A DNA stretch of 25,345 nt from Halomarinibacterium sp041392205 (GCA_041392205.1 JAWKMO010000024.1:1-25345); one strand, 5' to 3'. Positions 12,818-21,430 are shown, counted from the first letter of the stretch. A program made the numbers and translations. Notes: generated by a model not told the origin, from the sequence alone.

Positions 12818-14321
12818 ATTGAACCGCTTGCAAAGCATCTATATTACCGTATCCCTTTGTACTATCCTTGTAAGGGTAAAATTCGGCACTTTGCCTTAGT
12901 CTATTAAGCACTTGACTTCTCGACCAATTAGGGTATTTTGCCCAAACCAAAGCTGCAATACCCGCAGTAGTTGCTGTAGCTACAGAAGATCCCCCCACAT
13001 AGTCTTTATCAGTATTATAAAACCCTAGTACAACTCCCGTTCTTCCATTATCATTGTCCCGTTCCATAACTACAGTAAATTCAATTTCTTGTCCATCGTG
13101 GCAGGTATCGCATTGTTGATAGGTGCCATCATCTGTAATTCCAGTAACAGCGACAGTTTCAGCCATATTGGCTGGAAAAATTACGGGATACCAATTGGTG
13201 ATTTCTAAGGATGTTCCTCCGGCTGCAAAAATAAGTTTTCCTTTATTGTAGGCATATTTAACAGCATCTTTTACATTCCCAATGGACCAAGGATAGCCAA
13301 TAGACATGGAAATTATTTTAACATCGTTTCTATTTCCCAATTGCACTAAGGCATCGCGTACTCCCTTTCTCTCGTGATAGTCGTCAAGAACTACATCTGC
13401 AGTGGCTCTGTAAGAAATTAAATTACAGTTATAGGCCACCCCAACAGGCATATTATTATCGTTTCTAGGAGAAGCAATGGTAGATCCCATGCTCGTTCCG
13501 TGTCCACATTTATCGTGAGGTCCATCATAATTATTGGACCATGGCCATACTGAATCTATATAAGTCCCATACTTTTCAATGGTTCTTCCACTACTTTGAC
13601 CATCATTAAAATTACTCCCTAATAACGATTGATTTGGAGAAACTCCAGTGTCAATTAATCCAACTGTGATACCTGCTCCAGTACTAAATCCCCAAGCGGC
13701 TTCAATATTATGCCTATCAAAAGTCCAACTTAGCATCGAGCCAGGACTTACTGTTCTATAGTCGTTTGTATGGATTGTTTCACCATCAAATCCGCAACCA
13801 CTAGAGGAACGATTTTGAGGGTTAGCTTCATTATAAAAAAAGGAATACCCATTTGGTTCAACATAACGCACGTCTTTTCTTTTTCTTATTTCAGCGATGG
13901 TTCGTAACGATTGCACCTGTAATTCAATAACATTTAATACAGGATCTTCATATAAAACAGCTTGTTTTGAGGTTTCTTCGACACTTAAAAATTGATTAAT
14001 AATACTGTTTTTTATATGGGTTAGTCTTTGCACCTCTTCAGTTCTAAAGCTTTCCCCTTTTGCTCCATAACCAATGGTTAAAATACCCTCACCGTGAACT
14101 GCTGCGCTCCAAAGTACTTGGTCTGTTGTGTTGCTCCAATCAAAAGCACCAGTATTTTTTAGGGAGTTGTCGATGATTGCATTAATTTGTTCGATAGTTA
14201 ATAAATCTTGAGATGTTTTGGCTGTTAAATTTACTTCTTCCGCTGCAATGGGTTCTTCTTCATTACAGGAAGTAAAAAAAAGGAGGAATGCAAAAAAAAC
14301 AGAGAGGCTTAATTTTTTCAT
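12816..14321 (-). CDS. Subtilisin-like serine protease (S8), surface/periplasmic lipoprotein
   Basis: The start is ATG at 14321, where a lipoprotein signal begins (MKKLSLSVFFAFLLFFTSC, Cys19); a longer upstream frame overlaps the PAP2 gene and has no signal peptide. The 501-residue protein has an N-terminal region (20-195) that may act as a propeptide (with KRKDVRYVEPN, as in inhibitor_I9-like prodomains). The S8 catalytic domain has Asp224 in VGLIDTGVS, His274 in CGHGTSMGSTIA and Ser446 in GGSSVATATTAGIAALV. The oxyanion-hole position, usually Asn, aligns with Gly369 in IFAAGGTS. A CDTC motif (404-407) lies before the Ser block. Substrates are unknown; a role in extracellular protein turnover is likely. 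Confidence 0.92.
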   Translation of the reverse strand: MKKLSLSVFFAFLLFFTSCNEEEPIAAEEVNLTAKTSQDLLTIEQINAIIDNSLKNTGAFDWSNTTDQVLWSAAVHGEGILTIGYGAKGESFRTEEVQRLTHIKNSIINQFLSVEETSKQAVLYEDPVLNVIELQVQSLRTIAEIRKRKDVRYVEPNGYSFFYNEANPQNRSSSGCGFDGETIHTNDYRTVSPGSMLSWTFDRHNIEAAWGFSTGAGITVGLIDTGVSPNQSLLGSNFNDGQSSGRTIEKYGTYIDSVWPWSNNYDGPHDKCGHGTSMGSTIASPRNDNNMPVGVAYNCNLISYRATADVVLDDYHERKGVRDALVQLGNRNDVKIISMSIGYPWSIGNVKDAVKYAYNKGKLIFAAGGTSLEITNWYPVIFPANMAETVAVTGITDDGTYQQCDTCHDGQEIEFTVVMERDNDNGRTGVVLGFYNTDKDYVGGSSVATATTAGIAALVWAKYPNWSRSQVLNRLRQSAEFYPYKDSTKGYGNIDALQAVQ

Positions 14322-14365
14322 GAGGGTTAGTGTTTTATGGTTAGAAAAGATAAAAAAAAATTCAA

Positions 14366-14914
14366 TTACTTTTTTATTTTGTTTTGAATAAAATACATCC
14401 CCAATCCTAATAAAAAACCAATACAAGCACCCACCAGAATATCACTAGGAAAATGGACTCCTACATAAATTCTACTGTAAGAAAAAAGGAGTGGCCAAGC
14501 ATAAAATAAAAATGTCCAATTACTAATTTTTTTGAAACTGTAGACTAAAAAAGTAGTGATGGCAAAGCTTACAACGGCATGACCCGAAAAAAAACTAAAA
14601 TCGAGTGGAAATTGCAGTATTCTTATGGTTTCCGAAAGTTCTGGGACGTTGTTAGGCCGTAATCGTTGTATGGAGGTCTTTGTTACGTATTTAAGGCCAA
14701 AGCTTAGAAGAAAGGTTGATAGACCAAAAAGGGTAAGCCAAAAGGCCTCTTTTTTATTGTGATATTTCCAAATAACAAAAAGAAATATTAAATAGAGAAA
14801 TGTCCAGTTTTCAATTTTTGTTACAAAAATCCAAAAACCATCAAAGGTAGTAGAGCCTAAGTTGTTAAGATAAATAAAAAGTTCTCTATCCCATTTCTTT
14901 AGGGTTTCAAACAT
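14366..14914 (-). CDS. PAP2-family membrane phosphatase
   Basis: The 182-residue integral membrane protein has the three phosphatase motifs: C1 KTSIQRLRP (Lys79, Arg86, Pro87), C2 FSGH (residues 109-112, catalytic His112; the usual PSGH Pro is Phe here) and C3 SRIYVGVHFPSD (Arg148, His154, Asp158). About five to six TM helices surround them. Such proteins remove phosphate from lipid substrates such as undecaprenyl pyrophosphate or phosphatidic acid; the substrate cannot be read here. The ATG immediately follows the TAG stop of tatA with no gap, so the two are co-transcribed. The protease gene starts 44 nt after its stop. Confidence 0.92.
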   Translation of the reverse strand: MFETLKKWDRELFIYLNNLGSTTFDGFWIFVTKIENWTFLYLIFLFVIWKYHNKKEAFWLTLFGLSTFLLSFGLKYVTKTSIQRLRPNNVPELSETIRILQFPLDFSFFSGHAVVSFAITTFLVYSFKKISNWTFLFYAWPLLFSYSRIYVGVHFPSDILVGACIGFLLGLGMYFIQNKIKK

Positions 14915-15199
14915 CTAGAATTTTCTTTTGATAGGACCTGTAATTTCGTCGACATCTTCCTTTACTTTATCAATTTCTTTGGTAACATCTTTTGAAAGAT
15001 CTTTGAAATCTAAACCTTGCTTTTCGGCACTTTTGGTAATTTCATTTTTAATGTCGTCTGTAGCATTTCTAATTTGTCGCATCCCTTTTCCTAAGCCCCG
15101 TGCAATTTCTGGCACTTTATCGGCTCCAAAAACCATGAGGATAATAAATAGGATAAAGCCTATTTCGGCACCACTAATAAATAACGGATATGCTTGCAT
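14915..15199 (-). CDS. tatA: Twin-arginine translocase subunit TatA/TatE
   Basis: The 94-residue protein has an N-terminal transmembrane helix (about 8-24), the conserved Phe24-Gly25 hinge in LMVFGADKVPEIARGLGKG, an amphipathic helix (about 26-45) and a charged tail with a heptad-like KDVTKEIDKVKEDVDEI segment. This is the canonical TatA layout: it multimerises to form the channel for folded Tat substrates. TatC is not in this window. A perfect TAnnTTTG box ends four bases before the start codon, so the mRNA may have little or no leader. Confidence 0.93.
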   Translation of the reverse strand: MQAYPLFISGAEIGFILFIILMVFGADKVPEIARGLGKGMRQIRNATDDIKNEITKSAEKQGLDFKDLSKDVTKEIDKVKEDVDEITGPIKRKF

Positions 15200-15203
15200 A
15201 CTA

Positions 15204-15211
15204 CAAATATA
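15204..15211 (-). promoter_or_regulatory. Bacteroidota -7 box upstream of tatA
   Basis: TATATTTG on the minus strand matches the TAnnTTTG consensus exactly and lies 4 nt before the tatA ATG. A weak TTTA at the -33 region is 16 nt upstream. Confidence 0.5.
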
Positions 15212-15231
15212 ATTAAGTTCATGCTTATAAA

Positions 15232-15264
15232 TAGAAAAGCACCGCTAAAGTAACAGTGCTTTTT
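15232..15264 (-). terminator. Terminator after the M1 peptidase gene
   Basis: AAAAGCAC and GTGCTTTT (15235-15242 with 15256-15263) form an 8-bp stem with a larger, partly paired loop, followed on the minus strand by TTTTCTATTT. It lies about 22 nt after the M1 stop. T-runs occur on both sides, but tatA also reads on the minus strand, so it separates the two units. Confidence 0.7.
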
Positions 15265-15285
15265 CTATTTTATTTAAAGAGGAAT

Positions 15286-17595
15286 TTATTGCCCTTTTAC
15301 TTTATTTTTAAAGGTTTCAAAATCACCCGTTTTTTCTTCTTTAGGCCATGTATTGTTTGAAGTATCAATATCGGCAGTTTCTTCGTCTGGATCTACCACT
15401 ATTTTAGTAATCTCTTTTTCAGAACCGATTACTTTTCCTACCGTTTTATCGTTTTTTCTCCAGATTTGAGCTGGGTAGGTAATCCTTTCCGTAGAACCGT
15501 CAGAATAGGTATATTCTGCAATAATAGGCATTGGGATCCCTCCTGGCTTTACAAAAGTTACTTCATAGAAATACTTAGGATTTTTTAGTTTTGCTCTTTC
15601 TGCTGGCTCCATCGTATCCATTAAATACTCTTGAAGAGTTATAACATCGTTTAACGTAGCCGTTTTCATTCCTTCTTCATAATCTTCACTACCCTCTTCC
15701 ACCAAATATACTAATGGTGGAAGGTCGCTTTCTTTCATCCCACGAGCCTCCATCATATCACGCACTTGTTTGTTCATTTTTGAAGTAACATAAAATTTCT
15801 TAACTCCTTCCACTCCAATGTCTGTATAATCTGTTGTGTAAAACCAAGCCCTCCAAAACCAGTCCAAATCTACGGCTGAAGCATCTTCCATAGTACGGAA
15901 GAAATCTTCTGGGTTAGGATGTTTAAACATCCATCTTTGAGAATACGTTCTAAAGGAATAATCAAATAACTCTCTTCCCATAATAGTTTCTCGAAGAATA
16001 TTTAACCCTGTAGCGGGTTTTGAATAAGCATTGGCTCCAAAATTATGGGTATTTAGCCCTTTGGTCATAATTGGCTCAAGATAATCTTGGTCTCCTGCCA
16101 TATAATCTACAATGTTTTTTGCAGGTCCTCGGCGAGAGGGATAGGCTTTGTTGGGTGCAATAGCTTCTGGATACCATTCGCCAAAGTCTTGCTCAGCTAC
16201 ATACTGTACAAAGGTGTTAATACCTTCGTCCATCCAAGTCCATTGGCGTTCATCACTATTCACAATCATGGGGAAAAAGTTATGTCCCACCTCATGAATA
16301 ATCACGCTCATCATACCGTATTTGGTTCTATCACTATAATTTCCATCTTTATCGGGACGACCGTAATTCCAACAAATCATGGGGTATTCCATTCCTTGAT
16401 TTTTGGCATGTACTGAAATAGCTTTGTGATAGGGATAATCAAAGGTCATTCTTGAATACGATTTTAAGGTACTTGCTACAACTTTGGTAGACCAATCTTC
16501 CCATAAGGGGTTTCCTTCTGGTGGATATACGGAAACTGCCATAACATCTCTGTTACCAATTTTAACTGCCATCATATCCCAAATGTATCTTCGGGAAGTG
16601 GCAAAACCGTAATCACGAACATTTTCTGCACGGAATTTCCACGTTTTTTTGGTAGTGGCAAATCCTTTTGAAGCTGCTTCTGCTTCTTCTTGTGTTACAA
16701 TCACTACGGGCTCTTGGTAACTTTTTTTAGCACGTTCATAACGCTCCATCATAGCTTTTGAAAATACTTCCTTTCGGTTTAAAAGGAGTCCAGTGGCATC
16801 CAATGTATGGTCTGATGGAACCGTAATATTCACATCAAAATTTCCAAATGGCAATGCAAACTCATCTCTTCCCCAAAACTGACTGTTTTGCCATCCTTCT
16901 ACATCACTATACACGGCCATACGGGGATAAAATTGAGCAATAACATATCCTTTGTTTCCATCGTCAAAAACTTCATAGCCACTACGAGCACGATCGATGG
17001 TATGATCTGGAATATTATACCACCATTTTATGGAAAAACTGAATTTTTCACCCGTTTTTAAATGCTTTGGCATTTCCACACGCATCATGGTTCTATTAAT
17101 GGTATGAGGCAATGCTTTACCAGCCGCATCTTTTACCCATTCTATTTTAAAACCGCCATCAAAGCCTTCGCCCATATATTTTCCTACAAAGTCTGAAGCT
17201 ACTTCTGCTGGAAAAGCACCACTGGGTTCAATTAAAGGAGACTTAGAATCGCGCGCACGTACATTCTGATCTAACTGTACCCAAAGATATTCTAAAGCAT
17301 CTGGAGAATTATTGGTGTAAGTAATGGTTTCTTCCCCATAAATACGTGCATTTTTATCATCCAACTCAATATTCATAACATAATCGGCTTGCTGTTGGTA
17401 ATAGTTTGGCCCCGGTGCTCCGTTGGGAGAACGGTACATATTGGGGGTTGAAAACTCTTCATACAGTTGTTTAAAACGATTGTTATTGTAATGCCCGGGT
17501 TTGCGCTCCTCTTTCTTCTCTGTGTCATCTTGCGCAAACGAAGATCCTGCTACTAAAAACAGTATAGCTACAGATACGTATTTAATTAATTTCAT
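15286..17595 (-). CDS. M1-family zinc metallopeptidase (aminopeptidase N-like), exported
   Basis: The 769-residue protein starts with a Sec signal peptide (MKLIKYVSVAILFLVAGSSFA, cleavage near residue 22). The zinc site is HEVGH (His434, Glu435, His438) with Glu457 exactly in the HExxHx18E spacing of M1 peptidases (WMDEGINTFVQY). The N-terminal beta domain (MNIELDDKNARIYGEETITYTN) is typical of the family, and a long C-terminal region (about 600-769) follows. The exopeptidase motif GxMEN appears only loosely as GMEYPMI. It probably trims peptides in the periplasm or at the surface. It follows the DUF6702 gene with a 68-nt gap, in a trio often seen in flavobacteria. Confidence 0.94.
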   Translation of the reverse strand: MKLIKYVSVAILFLVAGSSFAQDDTEKKEERKPGHYNNNRFKQLYEEFSTPNMYRSPNGAPGPNYYQQQADYVMNIELDDKNARIYGEETITYTNNSPDALEYLWVQLDQNVRARDSKSPLIEPSGAFPAEVASDFVGKYMGEGFDGGFKIEWVKDAAGKALPHTINRTMMRVEMPKHLKTGEKFSFSIKWWYNIPDHTIDRARSGYEVFDDGNKGYVIAQFYPRMAVYSDVEGWQNSQFWGRDEFALPFGNFDVNITVPSDHTLDATGLLLNRKEVFSKAMMERYERAKKSYQEPVVIVTQEEAEAASKGFATTKKTWKFRAENVRDYGFATSRRYIWDMMAVKIGNRDVMAVSVYPPEGNPLWEDWSTKVVASTLKSYSRMTFDYPYHKAISVHAKNQGMEYPMICWNYGRPDKDGNYSDRTKYGMMSVIIHEVGHNFFPMIVNSDERQWTWMDEGINTFVQYVAEQDFGEWYPEAIAPNKAYPSRRGPAKNIVDYMAGDQDYLEPIMTKGLNTHNFGANAYSKPATGLNILRETIMGRELFDYSFRTYSQRWMFKHPNPEDFFRTMEDASAVDLDWFWRAWFYTTDYTDIGVEGVKKFYVTSKMNKQVRDMMEARGMKESDLPPLVYLVEEGSEDYEEGMKTATLNDVITLQEYLMDTMEPAERAKLKNPKYFYEVTFVKPGGIPMPIIAEYTYSDGSTERITYPAQIWRKNDKTVGKVIGSEKEITKIVVDPDEETADIDTSNNTWPKEEKTGDFETFKNKVKGQ

Positions 17596-17663
17596 TTTTT
17601 TTGATTGTTAATTGGTAAAAAGTGTTTAAAAATAGTTTTTATTGTTCAGTTTTTATGATTCTA

Positions 17664-18167
17664 TTAGAAGTTTAACAATCCGTTAGGATTATCTTTATCT
17701 AAGATTAAACTCTTTTTCTTATCTTCTATTTTTACATGAACAATATTTTGTTGGTCGGGGCTAATTTCAAATAAAATTTTATTTTCTACCTGCAGGGTTT
17801 TTAGGGTATTGATTTCGGTAGCTTCAAGGTAAATTTTTACCACATCTACATCATACTCTCGGCCAATATAAGTAAGGAGAGTTTCTTTACCGTCGATAGT
17901 AATTTTAAATTTCTGTAGCACATATTTTTTTAAAAAATCTTCGGCAACTTTGGTTTCTTTATTGGTAGCCAAACTAATTTCAGGATGATAGCGTTCTTGC
18001 AACACATCTTCAATATCATCTATAAAAAGTTTGGTAATAATTTGAAGGGTTTTTTTATCTTCTTTGTATTCAATCTTGGTGGTGCTTACATAAAACTTAT
18101 GCCCCCCTGCTGCTACTAAACAAGGAAGAATGAAAACTAATAAAAGGATCTTGATTTTTTTAACCAT
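17664..18167 (-). CDS. DUF6702 family exported protein
   Basis: I take the ATG at 18167, because the next residues (MVKKIKILLLVFILPCLVAAGG) form a signal peptide; a longer frame starting at 18194 is less likely. The 167-residue product then reads HKFYVSTTKIEYKEDKKTLQIITKLFIDDIEDVLQ, the diagnostic start of DUF6702, and ends DNPNGLLNF. No enzymatic motif is visible. Its constant neighbourhood with an M1 metallopeptidase suggests a supporting role, perhaps as an envelope partner, but this is inferred. It is 50 nt downstream of the CarboxypepD_reg-like gene. Confidence 0.85.
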   Translation of the reverse strand: MVKKIKILLLVFILPCLVAAGGHKFYVSTTKIEYKEDKKTLQIITKLFIDDIEDVLQERYHPEISLATNKETKVAEDFLKKYVLQKFKITIDGKETLLTYIGREYDVDVVKIYLEATEINTLKTLQVENKILFEISPDQQNIVHVKIEDKKKSLILDKDNPNGLLNF

Positions 18168-18217
18168 AACTTTCTTGAAAGTTATTAGACTCATTTTTAG
18201 TAAAAATGTTACACTGA

Positions 18218-18997
18218 TTATTTTTTTTCTTCTGAAAGTCGAACGACATATTCATTCCCCCTTTCTGAAAAAATAGTTAAAACCCGCGAATAATTTTCCT
18301 TTTTAAAATCTTCTTGAAGGGTGCTTGTTTCTATACAAAACAACAAAAAATCATACACACGATCTTCAGGAATTTGATACGATTCATAAAAAAAGCTGGT
18401 TCCGTACAAATTCATCATTTTTGCTACCGTCACGTTTTGTGCTTGCCATTTTCTCTTGGTTCGTAAGGTTTTATAATATCCGCTAAGATGCTTATACAAT
18501 CCTTCCAAATTAACTGAAAAGGGGGTAATCACTTCTCCTATCATGGCAGGGATTTTTTCCTCTGGAACTCCTTTAAATCCAGGAATTCCTACATCCTCAA
18601 AATTAAGTTGCTTTTCGATCTTAATATGTTTTATGTCCTGCTCAAGGTTTCCTGTAAGTTTTGGACCTAAAAACACTTCATCCAACTCATTTATTAATGC
18701 TTCCAAGGTGATTGAAACAAAGCCATCTTCATAAATTTTAGGAGAAATTACAAGCTCGGTTGGCACATAGGTTACCGATGAAATCACCAACGTATCCAAC
18801 AGCTTTACAGTAATAAAAAATTTTCCCTCTGCATTGGTAATGGCATTAAACCGAGAAGTAGTATTTAACACATGAATCCCTTCTATATCTATTTTATTTT
18901 CAATGGTTCCAGTAATTTTCTTTTCTTGTCCAAAAACAAAAGAGAACCCTCCCAAAAGAAAAATAAAACACGCTAAAAAAAAGAATCTAGTTGGCAT
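18218..18997 (-). CDS. CarboxypepD_reg-like domain protein, exported
   Basis: Starting at ATG 18997 (MPTRFFFLACFIFLLGGFSFVFG; an alternative ATG at 19009 adds four residues) the product has 259 residues with a signal peptide ending near residue 23. The N-terminal mature part (KKITGTIENKIDIEGIHVLNTTSRFNAITNAEGKFFI) is the Ig-like carboxypeptidase regulatory domain (PF13715) common in TonB receptor N-termini. There is no beta-barrel. The rest, about residues 110-259, has no motif I recognise. It begins the minus-strand trio with DUF6702 and M1. A role in the envelope, possibly as a scaffold or binding protein, is inferred. Confidence 0.82.
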   Translation of the reverse strand: MPTRFFFLACFIFLLGGFSFVFGQEKKITGTIENKIDIEGIHVLNTTSRFNAITNAEGKFFITVKLLDTLVISSVTYVPTELVISPKIYEDGFVSITLEALINELDEVFLGPKLTGNLEQDIKHIKIEKQLNFEDVGIPGFKGVPEEKIPAMIGEVITPFSVNLEGLYKHLSGYYKTLRTKRKWQAQNVTVAKMMNLYGTSFFYESYQIPEDRVYDFLLFCIETSTLQEDFKKENYSRVLTIFSERGNEYVVRLSEEKK

Positions 18998-19068
18998 CGA
19001 AAAAAACATGGGTTAAATATAATTCTACATTTCTTTTCAAATAGGCAAATAGGCCGCTAAGGTTTTGT

Positions 19069-19076
19069 TAAATTTG
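19069..19076 (+). promoter_or_regulatory. Bacteroidota -7 box upstream of pepE
   Basis: TAAATTTG matches TAnnTTTG and lies 31 nt before the pepE ATG. No clear -33 element is visible. It sits in the divergent gap shared with the CarboxypepD_reg-like gene. Confidence 0.45.
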
Positions 19077-19107
19077 AAGTGTTACACGCTTATTTTTAAA
19101 ATTCCGA

Positions 19108-19812
19108 ATGAAAAACCTCATTATCGCAAGCACCTCAACCCTTTACGGAAGTGGTTATCTCGAATATATATTACCCGAATTAGCCAAGTTATTCAAAAAT
19201 ACGGAAGAAATCCTTTTCATTCCGTATGCACGCCCTGGCGGAATTTCTCACGATGAATACACCACTGTAGCCCAAAAAGCCTTTTCAAAAATTAATAAAA
19301 AAGTGGTGGGATTACATAGTTTCAGCAAACCTGAAGACGCTATCGAAAATGCGCAAGGTATTTTCACAGGGGGTGGAAATACTTTTGTTCTAGTAAAACA
19401 ATTGTACGAAAACAACGTCATGGCATCCTTGCGAGACGCCTTATTTTATGGCACTCCCTATTTGGGAACTAGCGCCGGAAGTAACATTTGCGGACAAACC
19501 ATGCAAACCACCAACGATATGCCTATGGTGTATCCACCTTCTTTTAAAACACTGGGAATTGTGCCCTTCAATATCAATCCGCATTATTTAGATCCAGATC
19601 CTAGCAGTAAGCACATGGGCGAAACCCGTGAAACTAGAATTAAAGAATTCCACACACAAAATACGCTCCCCGTAGTAGGACTTAGAGAAGGAAGTTGGTT
19701 GCATGTACAAGGTGAGGATATTGTTTTAAGAGGGGAACTTGATGCCCGTATTTTTGAAAAAGACAAAGAACCTTACGAAATCACAAGCGGAACAAAAATT
19801 GATTATTTTTAA
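19108..19812 (+). CDS. pepE: Dipeptidase E (peptidase S51, alpha-aspartyl dipeptidase)
   Basis: PepE cleaves Asp-X dipeptides in the cytosol. The 234-residue protein carries the S51 motifs: FTGGGNTFVLVKQL (about 87-100), the nucleophile elbow GTSAGSN with Ser122, and INPHYLD with His159. E. coli PepE uses Ser120 and His157, two residues earlier, so the match is close. No signal peptide is present. It is the first of three tightly linked hydrolase genes; the M15 gene starts 3 nt after its stop. The promoter is probably the TAAATTTG box upstream. Confidence 0.94.
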   Translation: MKNLIIASTSTLYGSGYLEYILPELAKLFKNTEEILFIPYARPGGISHDEYTTVAQKAFSKINKKVVGLHSFSKPEDAIENAQGIFTGGGNTFVLVKQLYENNVMASLRDALFYGTPYLGTSAGSNICGQTMQTTNDMPMVYPPSFKTLGIVPFNINPHYLDPDPSSKHMGETRETRIKEFHTQNTLPVVGLREGSWLHVQGEDIVLRGELDARIFEKDKEPYEITSGTKIDYF

Positions 19813-19815
19813 TAC

Positions 19816-20553
19816 ATGAACCGAAAAGATTTCATCAAAACTTCTTTATTATTGAGTGGAATAAGTATCCTTCCGTCTTTTTCTGAAGAAAATTTTACTC
19901 AAGATTATAGTCGAGACCCACTTATTGGAAAAGGCAATCCAGACATTGTTGGCGATAGTTACCTAACCAAAATGCATAAAGAAACGGCTATTGCCCTTCA
20001 GAAAATGAAGGTTGAAGCCGCTAAAGCAAATATCAAAATAGAGGTGGTTTCTGCCTATCGAAGCTTTCAACGGCAAAAGGAAATTTTTGAAGGCAAGTAC
20101 TCTCAATATACTTCGGAAGGACTATCACCTATGCAAGCCATAGAAAAAATAATTGAATATTCTACCATTCCCGGTACCTCGCGCCATCATTGGGGCACCG
20201 ACCTTGACCTTATCGACGGCCATGCCAAGCGACCCGAAAATGTTTTGGTAGCCAGTCATTTTCACGGCACAGGTGCCTTTTGTAAAATGAAAGAATGGAT
20301 GAACCAACATGCCGAATCCTTTGGATTTTATGAAGTCTATACCGATGTTCCTACGCGAAAGGGTTTTAAATACGAACCTTGGCATTTTAGCTACGCACCC
20401 ATTTCTATTCCTATGCTTGAAGCCTATAAAAAATTGAATATAAAGGAAATTCTTTCCGAAGAAAAAGTAAAAGGAAGTGAGCATTTTACCAATGCCTTTA
20501 TAGAAAAATACCGCACCGAAAATATTTTAGACATCAACCCAAAACTTTTGTAA
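19816..20553 (+). CDS. M15-family D-alanyl-D-alanine carboxypeptidase (VanY-like), exported
   Basis: The 245-residue protein has an N-terminal export signal (NRKDFIKTSLLLSGISILPSF) that looks like a Tat signal with one Arg changed to Lys (NRKDFIK). The catalytic domain shows SAYRSFQRQKEIF (about 75-87), the zinc motif SRHHWGTDLDLID with His124 and Asp131, and EPWHFSY with His190. This is the SxHxxGxxxD...EPWH set of VanY-type carboxypeptidases, which trim the terminal D-Ala of cell-wall peptides. It is 3 nt from pepE and 27 nt from the M48 gene. Confidence 0.92.
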   Translation: MNRKDFIKTSLLLSGISILPSFSEENFTQDYSRDPLIGKGNPDIVGDSYLTKMHKETAIALQKMKVEAAKANIKIEVVSAYRSFQRQKEIFEGKYSQYTSEGLSPMQAIEKIIEYSTIPGTSRHHWGTDLDLIDGHAKRPENVLVASHFHGTGAFCKMKEWMNQHAESFGFYEVYTDVPTRKGFKYEPWHFSYAPISIPMLEAYKKLNIKEILSEEKVKGSEHFTNAFIEKYRTENILDINPKLL

Positions 20554-20580
20554 ATTTAATTCTCACAAAATCATACCATC

Positions 20581-21345
20581 ATGAGAGGAAGTTGGAAAAT
20601 AAGAATCATCATCGGGCTATTAATTGTAGCTTTTGGCTACTTTAAATACTGCTCTAGTAAAGAAGTAAACCCATACACTGGGCGCGAACAAGCTATTGCG
20701 CTAAATGCGGAAGAAGAAATTGCCATGGGCTTACAAAGTGCCCAGCAAATGGCACAAGAATATGGCGGACTTTACCAAAATCAGCAAATGCAGGATCAAG
20801 TAGATAAGGTAGGGCAAAAGTTAGTGAATGCCTCGGTTGCTAAGGAAAGTCCGTATCGCTATGAGTTTCACTTGTTGGCAGACCCCAATACCATTAATGC
20901 ATTTGCACTCCCGGGCGGACAGATTTTTATTACTTATGCACTTTATTCCAAATTGGAAAATGAAGACCAACTCGCTGGGGTATTAGGCCACGAAATTGGT
21001 CACGTATTAGGTCGCCATTCTAGTGAGCGCATTGCTGAAACCGATTTTTGGCAAACCATTGCACAAGGCGCCAATGTGGGTGCTAATGCAGGGGATTTAG
21101 TGGCTGGTATTGGGCAAAACACTTTACTCACCAACGGTCGTGGGGATGAGTTGGAAAGCGATGATTTGGGCGTAAAATTTATGATGGATGCGGGTTACGA
21201 CCCTTACAAGATGATAGACGTCATGGAAATCTTAAAAGCCGCTGCAGGTCCTAGCCGTGTGCCCGAGTTTCAAAGCACCCACCCAGACCCCGATAACCGT
21301 ATTGAAAAAATACGAGAGAGTATTAAGAAATATGGGGGACAGTAG
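20581..21345 (+). CDS. M48-family metalloprotease (Oma1/LoiP-like), membrane-anchored
   Basis: A hydrophobic N-terminal segment (IRIIIGLLIVAFGYF, about 7-21) anchors the 254-residue protein. The zinc motif is HEIGH (His137, Glu138, His141) in GHEIGHVLGRHSSERIAE, and the third ligand is Glu192 in ELESDDLGVKFM. The C-terminus QSTHPDPDNRIEKIRE is the usual end of periplasmic M48 proteases of the BepA/LoiP type, which handle misfolded outer-membrane or envelope proteins. Lipidation at Cys24 is possible but the preceding residues are a poor lipobox. It ends the pepE-M15-M48 cluster. Confidence 0.92.
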   Translation: MRGSWKIRIIIGLLIVAFGYFKYCSSKEVNPYTGREQAIALNAEEEIAMGLQSAQQMAQEYGGLYQNQQMQDQVDKVGQKLVNASVAKESPYRYEFHLLADPNTINAFALPGGQIFITYALYSKLENEDQLAGVLGHEIGHVLGRHSSERIAETDFWQTIAQGANVGANAGDLVAGIGQNTLLTNGRGDELESDDLGVKFMMDAGYDPYKMIDVMEILKAAAGPSRVPEFQSTHPDPDNRIEKIRESIKKYGGQ

Positions 21346-21422
21346 ACTAATTAGCTGCTGTGGAATAGTTAAAAGTGGTATTCTTGGGTAAAAACACTTG
21401 GGAAATTACATCAATATTGATG

Positions 21423-21430
21423 TATCTTTA
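21423..21430 (+). promoter_or_regulatory. Probable -7 box upstream of the DUF1398 gene
   Basis: TATCTTTA, one base off TAnnTTTG, lies 18 nt before the chosen ATG at 21449 and follows CTTG about 21 nt upstream. It also argues for the 21449 start, because a longer frame from 21398 would begin upstream of it. Confidence 0.45.

Noticed and set aside
14322..14426. Extended N-terminus for the S8 protease (start at 14426)
   Set aside because: The added 35 residues overlap the PAP2 gene, and the lipoprotein signal starts at the internal Met (14321).
14928..15212. 94-codon plus-strand frame opposite tatA
   Set aside because: It is the antisense shadow of tatA, whose TM helix, FG hinge and amphipathic helix are unmistakable.
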